This document shows positions 14,598 through 22,138 of a stretch of 57,130 nucleotides of DNA, one piece after another. Below the pieces are notes generated by a model, which was not told the origin of the DNA, did not search any database, and worked only from the letters and a program-made list of their open reading frames with translations. This DNA is from Streptomyces hilarionis (GTDB lineage Bacteria; Actinomycetota; Actinomycetes; Streptomycetales; Streptomycetaceae). The position numbers were made by a program, and so were the translations under genes. The DNA is taken from positions 1-57,130 of the forward strand of contig NZ_JAHHIT010000061.1 of assembly GCF_024539675.1 (NCBI RefSeq), read 5' to 3'. Positions within the stretch are counted from its first letter, which is position 1, and every line of letters begins with the position of its first letter.

Positions 14598-17279
14598 TCA
14601 CTCACCCGGCAGCGCCTGCTCGGCCCAGATCACCTTGCCCTGGGGCGTGTAACGGGTGCCCCAGCGCTCGGTCAGCTGCGCCACCAGGAACAGACCCCGG
14701 CCGCCCTCGTCGGTGGTGGCGGCGTACCGCAGGTGGGGCGAGGTGCTGCTGCCGTCGGTCACCTCGCAGATCAGCGTGCGGTCGTGGATCATCCGCAGGT
14801 GTATCGGCCCGCAGCCGTAGCGGACGGCGTTGGTGACCAGCTCGCTCAGCACCAGTTCCGTGCTGAAGGCCAGCTCGGACAGGCCCCACTCCTCGAGCTT
14901 GCCGGTCGCGTCGGCGCGCGCCGCGGCGACGGCGGCCGGGTCCGCCGGCACGTCCCACTCGGCGATCCGGTCCGGCGGCAGCGCGTGGGTACGGGCGATG
15001 AGCAGCGCCACGTCGTCGGTGGGGTTGGCGGGGAGCAGTGAGCCCAGTACGGCCCGGCAGCTGTCCTCCGGGGCCCGCTCGGGGTGACCCGCCAGGGCCT
15101 CGCGCAGCAGTTCCATCCCTTCGTCGAGGTCGCGGGTGCGGTCCTCCACCAGGCCGTCGGTGTACAGGGCGAGCTGGGAGCCCTCGGCGATGTCCAGCTC
15201 GGCGGTCTGGAAGGGCATGCCGCCGAGCCCCAGGGGCGGGCCGGGGGGCAGGTCGGGGAAGGTGACGTCGCCGTGCGGATCGACGACCGCCGGAGCCAGG
15301 TGTCCCGCCCGGGCCATGGTGCAGCGCAGCGTCGTCGGGTCGTAGATCGCGTAGAGGCAGGTGGCGCCCACGACGGCGGCGGGGTCGTCGGTGCAGGCCT
15401 CGTCCTGGTCGATGCGTCCGACCAGGTCGTCCAGATGGCTGAGCAGTTCGTCGGGCGGCAGATCGAGCGTGGAGAAGTTGTGCACCGCGGTCCGCAGCCG
15501 GCCCATGGTCGCGGCGGCGTGCAGACCGTGGCCGACCACGTCGCCGACCACCAGAGCGACGCGGCTGCCCGGCAGGGGGATCACGTCGAACCAGTCCCCG
15601 CTGACCCCCGACTGCGCGGGAAGGTACCGGTAGCCGACGTCGAGGGCGCTCTGCTCGGGCAGACCCTGCGGGAGCAGACTGCGCTGGAGGGTGACCGCCA
15701 GGGCGTGCTCGCGCGTGTACCGGCGGGCGTTGTCGATGCTGACCGCGGCACGCGCGACGAGTTCCTCCGCCAGCGAGAGCTCCTCCTGGTCGAAGGGCTT
15801 GTGCTCGTCGGAGCGCCAGAAGTTGACCATGCCGAGCACGACGCCGCGCGCCTTGATCGGAGCCGCTATGAGCGAGTGGATGCCGTAGTCCACGATGCGT
15901 TCCGTGCGCTCCGGGTCCTGCTGGTGCCAGCCCGTGGCGGTGGACAGGTCGGCCACCAGTTCCGAGCGGCCGGTGCCGTAGCCGCGCGCCTGGGGCGTGG
16001 AGGGGAGGAAGTCGATCAGCCGGTCCTTCTCGTAGAGCGGCTGGTCGTCGCGGATGCCGCACACGGCGACGCGTCGCATGCCCCTGGCCGTGGTGGCCGG
16101 CTCCTCGCCGTGCAGCACCGCGTCGGCGAGGTCCACGGTGACGAAGTCGGCGAAGCGGGGGACGGCGATCCGGGCGAGTTCGTCGGCCGTCTGCACGACG
16201 TCGAGGGTGGTGCCGATGCCCAGTCCGGCGTCGTAGAGCAGCTTCAGCCGTTCGCCGGTGATCTCGGCCCTGCCGGACACGGCCTGCAACTCCGTGGAGT
16301 CGCGCAGCGTGACCACGGTGCCCTTGGGGCCCGAGCCGTGCCCCGTGGAGCGCTGGTTGACCACCAGCAGCCGGGCCCCGGCCAGATGCACCTCGTCGTT
16401 GGCCTCGCGGCCGGAGACGAGCAGCGCCATGATCTCCGGTTCCAGGTGCGACATGCGGGACACGAGCTGTCCCTCGGCCTCCGCGGTCAGCTCCAGGAGC
16501 CGCTTGGCCTCGTCGTTGGCCAGGAGCAGCCGTCCCTCGTCGTTGACGATGAGGACCCCTTCGCGCACGGAGTGCAGCACCGCGTCGTGGTGCTCGTACA
16601 TCCGGGTCATCTCGTTCGGGCCGAGGCTGTGGGTCTGCCGTCGCAGCCGTCGGCTCACGAGCACCGTGGCGGCGGTGGCCGCTCCGAGGGCGCAGGCCCC
16701 GGCGGTCAGGATGATCGGTATCTGCCGCTCCACCAGGCCGGTCACGTTCTTGACCTTCAGTCCGGCGGAGACGAGGGCCACCACCCGGCCCCGGGCGTCG
16801 CGGAGGGGAACGGTGGCCTGCACCTCGTGGCCCAGGGGACCGTGCACGCTTTCGGTGTAGACCCTTCCGTGCAGCGCGGGCTGGATCTCTCCCACGAAGC
16901 GTTTTCCGATCCGGTCCGGCAGGGGATGGGTGTAGCGGATCCCCTTCGTGTCCATGACGACGATGAAGTCGACGCCGGCCGACTTGCGCCCGGCCTCGGT
17001 CTGCGGCTGGAGGATCTTCGAGGGGTCGGGCGTGCGCAGCGCGGACAGCACGCCGGGGGAGTGCGCGAAGGTCTGGGCGACGGCTATGGACCTCCGTTTG
17101 GCCTCGGCGCTGGTGTGCCGTTCCGACTGGAGGACCAGGGCGAAGACCGCGAACGCCACGAGCAGCACCACCAGTGTCACCTGCATCAGGAACATCTGGC
17201 CCGCGACGGTCCGCGTGCTCTTCCGAGCCAGCGACCTTATCCGCGGTTTACGCTTAACTCGGGCAAAACGGTCTCCCAT
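14598..17279 (-). CDS. SpoIIE-family sensor protein phosphatase with kinase-like C-terminus
   Basis: Membrane regulator of 893 residues. Order of parts: TM helix (~28-50), extracytoplasmic sensor of the CitA/DcuS type (~51-185), second TM (~187-208), PAS domain (~225-330), GAF domain (~345-520), PP2C SpoIIE phosphatase (~550-745; GDWFDVIPLPGSRVALVVGD, LALYTDGLVEDR, DDVALLIAR) and an anti-sigma-type HATPase domain (~770-890; ELVTNAVRYG, DEGGRGLFLVAQL). Such proteins switch anti-anti-sigma factors by dephosphorylation and may phosphorylate them with the ATPase domain. No STAS partner is adjacent, so the target is unknown. A second family member lies at 22.1-24.6 kb. Confidence 0.92.
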   Translation of the reverse strand: MGDRFARVKRKPRIRSLARKSTRTVAGQMFLMQVTLVVLLVAFAVFALVLQSERHTSAEAKRRSIAVAQTFAHSPGVLSALRTPDPSKILQPQTEAGRKSAGVDFIVVMDTKGIRYTHPLPDRIGKRFVGEIQPALHGRVYTESVHGPLGHEVQATVPLRDARGRVVALVSAGLKVKNVTGLVERQIPIILTAGACALGAATAATVLVSRRLRRQTHSLGPNEMTRMYEHHDAVLHSVREGVLIVNDEGRLLLANDEAKRLLELTAEAEGQLVSRMSHLEPEIMALLVSGREANDEVHLAGARLLVVNQRSTGHGSGPKGTVVTLRDSTELQAVSGRAEITGERLKLLYDAGLGIGTTLDVVQTADELARIAVPRFADFVTVDLADAVLHGEEPATTARGMRRVAVCGIRDDQPLYEKDRLIDFLPSTPQARGYGTGRSELVADLSTATGWHQQDPERTERIVDYGIHSLIAAPIKARGVVLGMVNFWRSDEHKPFDQEELSLAEELVARAAVSIDNARRYTREHALAVTLQRSLLPQGLPEQSALDVGYRYLPAQSGVSGDWFDVIPLPGSRVALVVGDVVGHGLHAAATMGRLRTAVHNFSTLDLPPDELLSHLDDLVGRIDQDEACTDDPAAVVGATCLYAIYDPTTLRCTMARAGHLAPAVVDPHGDVTFPDLPPGPPLGLGGMPFQTAELDIAEGSQLALYTDGLVEDRTRDLDEGMELLREALAGHPERAPEDSCRAVLGSLLPANPTDDVALLIARTHALPPDRIAEWDVPADPAAVAAARADATGKLEEWGLSELAFSTELVLSELVTNAVRYGCGPIHLRMIHDRTLICEVTDGSSTSPHLRYAATTDEGGRGLFLVAQLTERWGTRYTPQGKVIWAEQALPGE

Positions 17280-17548
17280 CCGGCCTTTCTAGCACCCCGG
17301 GCCCCGCTTCGTCACGGGTCTGTCCACGGACCGGCGGTCCCGGAGTCCGAACGATCACCGCTGCGACCGTGAGCGGCGCACGCTGTGCGGCGCATCCGCG
17401 GCGCATCCGCGGCGCCACCAACCGCACCGTCTCCGTGCCACGGGCCTCACCGTCCCCGTGCCACGAACCTCACCGCTCCCGCGACGCGAACCGCCTCCCG
17501 GTCCGCCGGCGTCGCCGTCTCCCGGCCCCTCCCGCATGATCACCATGG

Positions 17549-17881
17549 TCATTCCGAGTCCGCGTCGAGGCTCGTCAGCCCCTCCTCCCAGCGTCGGCGC
17601 CGCTCGGCGTCGGTCTGCTCCCACCAGGCGGCGCCGCGTTCGCCCAGCGCGACCTTCGCCCGCTGCACGCGGGCGCGCGCCTCCCGCTCGGCCCGCTCGT
17701 CCCCTCGCGTCATCGCCGAGCGGACCGCGCGGCGGGCCGACATGAGGTGACGGCGAAGACGAGCGGCGCTCTCCTCGGGGACGGAGGGATCCGTCGCGCG
17801 CCATTTCCGCCCCCGGATGACGACGAAGTGCCCGTCGGCCGTCGTCTCCGGTGACCCTTCTTCCGCTTCCACGCGCAGCAT
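17549..17881 (-). CDS. Conserved hypothetical protein ('biopolymer transporter Tol'-annotated family)
   Basis: Protein of about 110 residues containing DGHFVVIRGRKWRATDPSVP and RVQRAKVALGERGAAWWEQ, a pattern conserved in actinobacterial proteins often mislabelled as Tol transporters. It is charged, helical and soluble, with no membrane segment. The ATG at 17881 fits the start of the conserved region; a GTG at 17953 would add 24 residues without a clear ribosome site. It lies on the same strand just after the RNA phosphodiesterase gene, possibly co-transcribed. Function unknown. Confidence 0.65.
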   Translation of the reverse strand: MLRVEAEEGSPETTADGHFVVIRGRKWRATDPSVPEESAARLRRHLMSARRAVRSAMTRGDERAEREARARVQRAKVALGERGAAWWEQTDAERRRRWEEGLTSLDADSE

Positions 17882-17968
17882 TCTGCCCACGCGGGGCGGT
17901 CGGCGCGCGCCGGCTCGTCCGACGAGGCGTGGCCCGCCGCTCACGTGCGCCACGGCCCCGAGGCCGCC

Positions 17969-18502
17969 TCAGGGGCGGGGCGCGAGCATCTCCAGGGCGC
18001 CGGTCTCGGTGTCGTAACTGCGCACAGCGGTGAGCCGGACCGACAACGGCGGCGCGGGCAGCAGTCCGGGGATCCGCCGGTCGGAGAAGGCCCCGGCGCG
18101 CCGGGTGCGGCCGAGGGTGACGTGCGGGCTCCAGCGTCCGGGCTCGTGGAAGGGGTTGAGGAGCTCGGGCGGGGTGTCCGACGCGACCGCCTCCCACACC
18201 CGGCGGTGCAGGGCCGCCAGAGCGGTGTCCAGGTCGAGTGCCCAGGCCAGCACCGAGGTGGGCCGCTCGAACCTGACCGCGCCCGTGAACCGCACCGGCA
18301 ACGGCAGCAAGGCGGCCACCTCGGCGAGTTCCCAGCGGATCGGCGCGGTCAGCTCCGCGCAGGAGGCCAGGGTGAGGTGGGGACTGTTGGTGGGCGAGCG
18401 GTGGCGCGCCTGACTGGGCAGCCCCGCTTCCGCGAGCCGCCGCCAGGCGTCCCGGACGGCCGCGTCCGCCGCCTCGTCCAGCAGAACCTCGACCGTGCGC
18501 AC
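17969..18502 (-). CDS. 2'-5' RNA ligase family protein / RNA 2',3'-cyclic phosphodiesterase
   Basis: Cytoplasmic 2H-phosphoesterase of 177 residues. The two catalytic HxT motifs are present (PHLTLASC near residue 42 and PHVTLGRT near residue 127) with roughly the usual spacing. The enzyme class hydrolyses 2',3'-cyclic phosphate RNA ends. The start MRTVEVLLDEAAD matches the expected first beta-strand. Confidence 0.88.
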   Translation of the reverse strand: MRTVEVLLDEAADAAVRDAWRRLAEAGLPSQARHRSPTNSPHLTLASCAELTAPIRWELAEVAALLPLPVRFTGAVRFERPTSVLAWALDLDTALAALHRRVWEAVASDTPPELLNPFHEPGRWSPHVTLGRTRRAGAFSDRRIPGLLPAPPLSVRLTAVRSYDTETGALEMLAPRP

Positions 18503-18814
18503 GAGCGCAGCCTACCGAGGTCGGGCCCGGCGCCGACGCCGCGCGCCGCCTCGTCGTGGTGGACGGCCGCCGGAACCGCGACGGCCTCGGTGCCGGGCGC
18601 GGCGAGATCGCGCCGCCCGCGGCGCCGAGGCGGAGCGGCTTCCCGGGTGGCGGGCGCGTCCCGGCGAGGACACCATCGCGGAGACCGCCGAGAGCTCCTC
18701 GCCCACGGCCCCGCCCGGCCGGCGTCGTGCGGGGACGCCCCACGCTCCCCTGGACCTGCCCCCGATGAGTTCTCGGCGCTCGTGTCGTCTACCCGTCGAC
18801 GAAAGGAGCGCACC
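18503..18814. other. 312-nt intergenic region between divergent genes
   Basis: Separates the phosphodiesterase (minus) from the DHFR-family gene (plus). Besides the GAAAGGAG ribosome site near its right end, I see no gene, clear promoter or strong hairpin. Confidence 0.6.
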
Positions 18815-19420
18815 ATGCGCAAGATCATCGTTTGCACGTTCCTCACCCTGGACGGCGTCATGCAGGCGCCCGGCGGTCCGGACGAGGACACCGAGAGCGG
18901 CTTCGAGCACGGCGGCTGGCAGAAGCCGGTGAGCGACGACGAGGTCGGCGCCGCCATCGCCGGTTGGTACGAGCAGTCCGACGCGATGCTCCTCGGCCGC
19001 AAGACGTACGACATCTTCGCGTCCTACTGGCCGAACGCCGATCCCGGCAACCCGTTCACCGAGCGGATGAACACCATGCACAAGTACGTGGCGTCCCGGA
19101 CCCTGACGTCCGTCGACTGGCAGAACTCCACGCTCCTGGAGGGCGACGTCGCCGACGCGGTGCGCGAGCTGAAGGCGTCCGACGGGGGGAACATCAACGT
19201 CGTCGGCAGCGGAGACCTGGCCCAGACCCTCATGCGGCACGGCCTGGTCGACGAGTTCCGGCTCACCGTCCATCCGGTGATCATCGGCACCGGCAAGCGG
19301 CTGTTCGCCGGCGGGGCGATCCCCACCGCGCTGGAGCCGGTGAGCGTCTCGACGACCAAGGGCGGCACCGTCGTCGGCGTGTACCGGACGAACGGCGAGC
19401 CCACCTACGACAGCTACTAG
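18815..19420 (+). CDS. Dihydrofolate reductase family (RibD C-terminal-like) protein
   Basis: Soluble protein of 201 residues. It begins MRKIIVCTFLTLDGVMQAPG, has AMLLGRKTYDIFASYWP, and NVVGSGDLAQTLMRHGLVDE near residue 130, the NADPH-binding pattern of the RibD C-terminal/DHFR-like family. Members are usually stand-alone NADPH-dependent reductases of unknown substrate; a folate role is not implied. GAAAGGAG ends 7 nt before the ATG. Confidence 0.9.
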   Translation: MRKIIVCTFLTLDGVMQAPGGPDEDTESGFEHGGWQKPVSDDEVGAAIAGWYEQSDAMLLGRKTYDIFASYWPNADPGNPFTERMNTMHKYVASRTLTSVDWQNSTLLEGDVADAVRELKASDGGNINVVGSGDLAQTLMRHGLVDEFRLTVHPVIIGTGKRLFAGGAIPTALEPVSVSTTKGGTVVGVYRTNGEPTYDSY

Positions 19421-19651
19421 GCGACGGCCGCGACGGCTCCTGGGCGAGGCGGACGCCGCCCGAGGCCGCCCCCCGGTCGGCTCACAGCCGCCTCGCAAGA
19501 TTTTCACAAGGTTCGTGGCGCACCGTTCGGTGGGCAACGCGACAGCCGCTGAGCCGGACCGGGACGACGACGCCCTCCAGGCGTCGGGATCGCGGTCCGT
19601 CCGGCACGGCGTTGACTCCCCACCTGTACATGCCACCGAAAAGGAACCCCT

Positions 19652-20113
19652 GTGAAGAAGCCCCGTATGGGTCGCGTGATCGCGGCCTCGGCCGTGCTGA
19701 TCAGCAGCGGCGCCGTCGTCTTCGTCCCCGCGTCGGCGGCCTCGGCCACCGAGGACGACTGCGACGGCATCGGCGTCATCGGCCGCTTCAGGGCCGTCGA
19801 GTCCGGAGCGTCGTTCGACTTCCACGGCCGCCGCGTCGAGTTGCAGAACGAGTCGGCGCTCGACCGCTACAGCCGCGCGGAGATCAAGTCCGGCCGCCAG
19901 TCCGGCGACCGGCTGTGGGTCGACCGCAGCTTCCACTCGTTCCCCGACTTCAAGGGCATCGTCAGCGACCAGCAGGCGAAGAGCGAGGGCTGGAAGATGT
20001 GCGGCCCCTACACCGGCAGCCGCACGCAGTCCGTCTTCAACTCGAACTTCGCCGCCCGCGCGTGCGCCGAGATCGACGGCGTCACCAAGTGCGGCAAGTG
20101 GTACGTGGACTGA
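19652..20113 (+). CDS. Small secreted protein with two likely disulfides (hypothetical)
   Basis: Protein of 153 residues starting with GTG after AAAAGGA. The signal peptide (MKKPRMGRVIAASAVLISSG) is cleaved near ASA-SATEDD. The mature part is about 120 residues with four cysteines (DDCDG, MCGPY, RACAE, KCGKW), enough for two disulfides. It is aromatic-rich (WVDRSFHSFPDF). No family recognised; it could be a small exported enzyme inhibitor or envelope factor. A hairpin terminator follows. Confidence 0.8.
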   Translation: MKKPRMGRVIAASAVLISSGAVVFVPASAASATEDDCDGIGVIGRFRAVESGASFDFHGRRVELQNESALDRYSRAEIKSGRQSGDRLWVDRSFHSFPDFKGIVSDQQAKSEGWKMCGPYTGSRTQSVFNSNFAARACAEIDGVTKCGKWYVD

Positions 20114-20148
20114 CCGGACCGACCTGGACGGACATGTCCGGTCCCGGT

Positions 20149-20173
20149 GGCGGGGCGCCGACGGCGCCCCGCC
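20149..20173. terminator. Hairpin terminator between convergent genes
   Basis: Perfect 11-bp arms (GGCGGGGCGCC and its complement) around the loop GAC, 35 nt past the secreted protein gene. It can serve both that gene and the converging cupin gene. Confidence 0.65.
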
Positions 20174-20243
20174 GTGTCACGGCATCCTGCCGCGACCTGC
20201 ACGACGACGACCTACGCCCCGCGCCGGGTGCTCTCGCGGCCCG

Positions 20244-20675
20244 TCACGCCATCTCGAAGTCCTCGTAGTCGAAGCCCGGGGCGACGACGCAGGACACCAG
20301 CACCGGCTGATCACCGGCCGGCCGCGCGGTCTGCCAGACGCCGGCCGGCACGAGGAGTTGCGGCTGCTGCCCGTGCGCGACGTCCGGTCCGAGGGAAGCG
20401 ACGGTCTCCTCCTGCGGCGCGGCTCCGTTCCCGCCGAGCCGCAGCGTCAGCGCGCCGCCCCGGTGCCACAGCCACAGCTCGTCCGAACGCACCCGATGCC
20501 AACGGGACTCCTCGCCCGGGTGCAGGAGGAAGTAGATGCCGGTCGCGAAGGGGCGCGGCCCCGGGTACCCGTCCGGAACCGCCGTCGGCCCGGTTCGCCA
20601 CGTCTGCCGGAACCACCCGCCCTCGACGTGCGGCTCCAGCCCCAGAAGACCCACCAGTTCGGAAATCTCACCCAT
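20244..20675 (-). CDS. Cupin domain protein, DUF985 family
   Basis: Single-domain cupin of 143 residues. EGGWFRQTWRT, WHRVRSDELWLWHRG, PQLLVPAGVWQTA and CVVAPGFDYEDFEMA are the conserved DUF985 (Cupin_5) blocks, with histidines and a glutamate that can hold a metal. It is probably a sugar or nucleotide-sugar isomerase-like or sensing protein; the function is not established. It lies 51 nt downstream of the HxlR regulator on the same strand. Confidence 0.9.
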   Translation of the reverse strand: MGEISELVGLLGLEPHVEGGWFRQTWRTGPTAVPDGYPGPRPFATGIYFLLHPGEESRWHRVRSDELWLWHRGGALTLRLGGNGAAPQEETVASLGPDVAHGQQPQLLVPAGVWQTARPAGDQPVLVSCVVAPGFDYEDFEMA

Positions 20676-20726
20676 GGGCAGTCATGGTGCCCCACGGTCC
20701 GCCCGGCCGCGTCCCTTGCGGAGCGT

Positions 20727-21194
20727 CTACGACCGCGGCCGGGCGCCGGGTCCCAGCCGGGCGGTGACCTGCCCGGGCGCGAGGGCGGAATGCTCCTGCG
20801 AGCAGGCGACGACGACGCGGACAGGAGCGTCGCAGCCGGTGTGCCGCACGTCCAGCACGGGGCCCTCGGCGCCGACGGCGTACGCCTCGCCCCACTGGCC
20901 GAGCGCCATCAGGACCGGCCACAGGTCCCAGCCCTTGCGGGTCAGGCGGTATTCGTTGCGCGAGCGGCTGCCCGGCTCCCGGTACGGCACGGTCCTGAGG
21001 ATCTCCGCCGCGACCAGCTTGCGCAGACGGTCGCTGAGCACGGCCTCGGACAGGCCGATGTGGCGGTGGAAGTCGTCGAAGCGGCGGACGCCGTTGACCG
21101 CGTCGCGCAGGATCAGCAACGTCCACTTCTCTCCCACCACGTCGAGCGTGCGCTGGATGGGGCAGTTCTCCGTGCTCGCCTCAAGCCACTCCAT
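20727..21194 (-). CDS. HxlR-family winged-helix transcriptional regulator
   Basis: Regulator of 155 residues. CPIQRTLDVVGEKWTLLILRD is the HxlR signature, with Cys10 as the possible redox- or aldehyde-sensing residue at the usual position; the winged helix continues with LSDRLRKLVAAEILRTV and YRLTRKGWDLWPVL. The start is ATG 21194. It is divergent from the thioesterase gene, whose strong promoter lies in the 91-nt gap, so that gene is the likely target. Confidence 0.9.
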   Translation of the reverse strand: MEWLEASTENCPIQRTLDVVGEKWTLLILRDAVNGVRRFDDFHRHIGLSEAVLSDRLRKLVAAEILRTVPYREPGSRSRNEYRLTRKGWDLWPVLMALGQWGEAYAVGAEGPVLDVRHTGCDAPVRVVVACSQEHSALAPGQVTARLGPGARPRS

Positions 21195-21222
21195 ACCGCC
21201 ATCGTAGAGCCAGGCTTCGTCA

Positions 21223-21251
21223 TTGACAGCCAGATGTTCCCGGGCTAGCTT
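21223..21251 (+). promoter_or_regulatory. Near-consensus housekeeping promoter of the thioesterase gene
   Basis: TTGACA (21223-21228), a 17-nt spacer, then TAGCTT (21246-21251): almost a perfect HrdB/sigma-70 promoter, rare in such GC-rich DNA. Transcription would start near 21258. A direct repeat GCCAGATG (21229-21236 and 21264-21271) flanks the -10 region and could bind the divergent HxlR regulator. Confidence 0.65.
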
Positions 21252-21285
21252 CGCTGGAAGAAGCCAGATGGGAGGGCGCTCGGCC

Positions 21286-21786
21286 GTGGGGCGATCACGT
21301 ACGTACCAATGGGAAGATCCCGCGCTGCTCGCGGAAGCCGCCGGACGCATGTCCGGCATCGACTTCCTGCGGGCGTTGCAGTCGGGGCGGCTGCCGGGGC
21401 CGCCCATCAACCACACCGTCGACTTCGCGCTGGACGAGGTGGAGCCCGGCAGGGCCGTCTTCTCCCTGACGCCCGGCGAGGAGCACTACAACCCGATCGG
21501 CAGCGTGCACGGCGGCATCTTCGCCACCCTGCTCGACTCGGCGGCGGGATGCGCCGTGCAGACGACCCTCCCGCCCGGCATGGCGTACACCTCGCTCGAT
21601 CTGACGGTGAAGTTCCTGCGGCGCATCACCGTGGAGACGGGCAGGGTGCGCGCCGTCGGCACGGTGGTCCACGAGGGGCGTCGAACCGCCCTCGCGCAGG
21701 CGCAGTTGGTCGACGACCGGGACCGCCTGCTCGCCCACGCCACCAGCAGCTGCCTCCTCTTCCCGGTCCCGCCCGCCCAGGCGTGA
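21286..21786 (+). CDS. PaaI-family hotdog thioesterase
   Basis: Acyl-CoA thioesterase of 166 residues. The hotdog helix motif NPIGSVHGGIFATLLDSAAG carries the usual HGG and Asp of PaaI enzymes, and MAYTSLDLTVKFLRRI is the next conserved strand. The start is taken as GTG 21286, with GGGAGG about 10 nt upstream; a TTG at 21223 is excluded because it is part of the -35 box. Likely controlled by the divergent HxlR repressor, perhaps for removal of aromatic acyl-CoAs. Confidence 0.88.
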   Translation: MGRSRTYQWEDPALLAEAAGRMSGIDFLRALQSGRLPGPPINHTVDFALDEVEPGRAVFSLTPGEEHYNPIGSVHGGIFATLLDSAAGCAVQTTLPPGMAYTSLDLTVKFLRRITVETGRVRAVGTVVHEGRRTALAQAQLVDDRDRLLAHATSSCLLFPVPPAQA

Positions 21787-21813
21787 GCCTGCGCGGCGGG
21801 TGCCCGGAGCGGC

Positions 21814-22008
21814 TCAGACCGCCTTGCTCGTGACGAGCTGGGCGAAGGAGTCCATGCACGGAGGACAGTGCCGTGCCTGCTCATCCTGCGTGATGTCCGC
21901 TCGCTCGCTGAGCTGTTGCCCGCACAGGGCGAAGGCCGCCTGCTTCGCGGTGACGTGCCAGACGACGGCGCTGCCGTGCTGGTTGGGTCCAGGACGCATC
22001 TCGTACAT
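21814..22008 (-). CDS. Small conserved protein with paired cysteines (hypothetical)
   Basis: Protein of 64 residues starting MYEMRPGPNQHGSAVVWHVT. AAG-GAGG is placed 6 nt upstream of the ATG, an excellent ribosome site. Cys29 and the HCPPC near residue 47-51 could hold a zinc ion. Small streptomycete proteins of this kind are known, but no function is established. Confidence 0.75.
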   Translation of the reverse strand: MYEMRPGPNQHGSAVVWHVTAKQAAFALCGQQLSERADITQDEQARHCPPCMDSFAQLVTSKAV

Positions 22009-22138
22009 GATTGGCCTCCTTGACGGGATGCCTTTCTCCTCCCAGGAGACCCCGTCCGAGGCACTTACGCCGCACGGGCGGGGGCCGATCGGGTGACGCT
22101 CACGAAAGCCCGGGGACCAACGGCCCCGGCCGTCGTGC

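Noticed and set aside
21223..21225. TTG 21223 as start of the thioesterase
   Set aside because: It is the first part of a near-consensus -35 box; GTG 21286 has a ribosome site.
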